DNA of 64,000 nt from Stichopus chloronotus (lineage: Eukaryota > Echinodermata > Holothuroidea > Aspidochirotida > Stichopodidae): the NCBI GenBank assembly GCA_021234535.1, contig CM037840.1, positions 28,409,520 to 28,473,519 of the forward strand, in the 5' to 3' direction. Below, in pieces: positions 62,581 to 64,000 of this stretch (positions are counted from its first letter, which is position 1; each line of letters opens with the position of its first letter). Both the position numbers and the translations under genes were made by a program. The notes under the pieces were generated by a model. That model did no database searches. It was not told the origin of the DNA and saw nothing but the letters and a program-made list of their open reading frames with translations.

Positions 62581-62644
62581 TTAAATTCATGGTTGTATAC
62601 TGTCGGCCAATTCTGAAAGGTCAACAAGTATCTCAAATATAAAA

Positions 62645-62672
62645 ATGATGATGATGATAATAATAATAATAA
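62645..62672. repeat. (ATG)n(ATA)n microsatellite
   Basis: Trinucleotide repeat ATGATG passing into AATAAT. Confidence 0.9.
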
Positions 62673-63055
62673 TTAATTTCCAGATATACTGAATTAAAGG
62701 AGGGTAGGGAGTTTTAAAATACATCTCACATATTTTTTTGCTCTTTCTTCCTCCAAATAGAGTAGACGCATATCTGTTCAACAGATTTGTGGTAAAAGAT
62801 GATCTGTCATTGACAAATTTTGTTAGCGAGATTTTTCAGATATCTCAATTAAATTTTAAGGTTTCCCCAATAACACACAAATCTGAGATATCTAAAGTTT
62901 GTGATTAGATGTTAAAACAGCTTTACATACATGCTCTCGTCGAACAGGCGAACGGTGGAAATGTTCTAGATAAAAGCAATTATCACCATTGTCCCGTAGG
63001 CTGATGTTTTTGTCATTACTTGAACAAATTGCAGACATTAGGTAACACCTATTAC

Positions 63056-63598
63056 AGGCTGGGTACATGCAGCTTAGGACACCCGGGAAGTGCCTTTTTC
63101 GGCCATCTTGGTGGTTTGAGAGCCAAAAAGGTTCTTTGACGCTCCAGATGATGGTATGCTGGTCTGCTATAAACAATCCTGCCGGCGCAGAGCGCTCATA
63201 ATGGCTTGGCCCTCGGGCAAAATCGTAGTTCAAATTTCTCAGCGAAATTTGGAAAAAAAAAAAAATGTTTCGTTGGTTAGGCAGAATGCGAACGTGAATA
63301 AAAGTAAACAGAAATTACCCGGGCACCGCACAGGGTCTATGGTCGGAGAGCACATATTGCCTATACGACGTTCTAGATATATGAGGCGCCTATCCAGGGT
63401 TCTTGTCATCAAAGACTGGGGACCTGGTCTGAGGTGTAGCCCTTTTGCGGGGATCTGGCGGGCAGGACTATCTAAGCGGAGCGCCACCATCAGCTGGCGT
63501 TGAGCCTATGCGAGAAAACTTTTGGTTTTACAACTCCCCCACCCCGATGACTGGAAACAACAACTTCCCGGGTGTCCTGGGCTGCATGTACCCAGCCT
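63056..63598. mobile_element. Element with 36-bp terminal inverted repeats, 543 bp
   Basis: Left end AGGCTGGGTACATGCAGC... and right end ...GCTGCATGTACCCAGCCT are reverse complements over about 36 bases with two mismatches, including CCCGGGAAGT. The interior is richer in G+C than the flanks and carries a tRNA-independent body of unknown type. A target duplication is not obvious. ORFs crossing it (62892-63503) are not credible genes. Confidence 0.75.
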
Positions 63599-64000
63599 TG
63601 AAATGGTGATCTCATGCCTGAAATTCCTCCATTAATAAAAAACATCATTCAATTAAAAAAGAGGCAAATGATTTGGATTACTCTTTTCTGAATCGATGAT
63701 GCTATCTAATATTCCAGAAAAGTTAATTCAACAATTTTTACTCTCTAGCGGTAACGGCTTTCTTTTCTTGTTTGTCTTTTTGAGAAATTTAAAAGAACAG
63801 GTTTGTGTGAGATGGACAATGTTCCACCAATGATGTTTTTTGTGTGAGACAGCAGACGACCAAACACTGTTGATCTATATTTTTATTGTATTCATCCGCC
63901 TGTGATTTTACTATTTAATCAACCGTGTTTTATCGGTAGGATAATGCACGATTGCCCGAATGAAATAGGCCAATAGGAGTTGAGGATTCTTCCTATGTAT
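63599..64000. other. Intergenic, nothing recognised
   Basis: AT-rich sequence without a feature I can support. Confidence 0.5.

Overview
The window is nuclear DNA of an animal. It is AT-rich, its genes are split by GT...AG introns, and it carries many microsatellites, MITE-like elements, a degraded LINE and long decayed tandem repeats. The gene families present (MS4A-like four-span proteins, a single-coding-exon LRR-Ig receptor, an organic anion transporter closest to SLCO4A1) suggest a marine invertebrate deuterostome such as an echinoderm. That placement is inference; nothing in the window fixes the species. No bacterial-type system, CRISPR array or operon is present.

Layout. (1) 1-18.5 kb, + strand: two paralogous MS4A/CD20-like four-transmembrane genes in tandem. 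The first lacks its 5' exon (outside the window); its five remaining exons lie at 1263-4487. The second is complete in six exons (12950-18009, 249 aa). Internal exons match in length (57 and 123 bp) and phase. (2) 22.2-23.7 kb, - strand: an intronless coding exon for a 523-aa type I membrane protein (LRR, LRRCT, Ig domain, TM, tyrosine-bearing tail). (3) 24-35 kb: no gene; a repeat district with a roughly 1-kb duplicated unit ending in hairpins and about four diverged copies of a roughly 697-bp unit. (4) 35.2-52.8 kb, - strand: an 11-exon SLCO4A1-like transporter, about 666 aa, with the Kazal-like cysteine-rich loop. One exon (38413-38609) carries two apparent +1 frame disruptions, so the locus is either a recent pseudogene or has assembly errors. 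Its introns hold a hAT-type MITE with a visible empty paralogous site, an 18-bp minisatellite of 38 copies and a decayed LINE reverse transcriptase. (5) 52.8-64 kb: mostly repeats, including a near-perfect 130-bp palindrome, a 711-bp hAT-type element with 8-bp target duplication, two adjacent copies of a TTAA-ended MITE, an AGATATCT-rich array and a 543-bp element with long terminal inverted repeats. One 87-codon ORF of unknown function lies at 59420-59683.

The genes do not form a pathway. The two MS4A-like genes are a local duplication; the LRR-Ig protein and the transporter are independent membrane proteins. The features most worth a second look are the disrupted transporter exon, the 130-bp palindrome, the hAT insertion with its empty site, the duplicated splice-donor segment in the first MS4A-like gene, and an excess of the octamer TGACGTCA.
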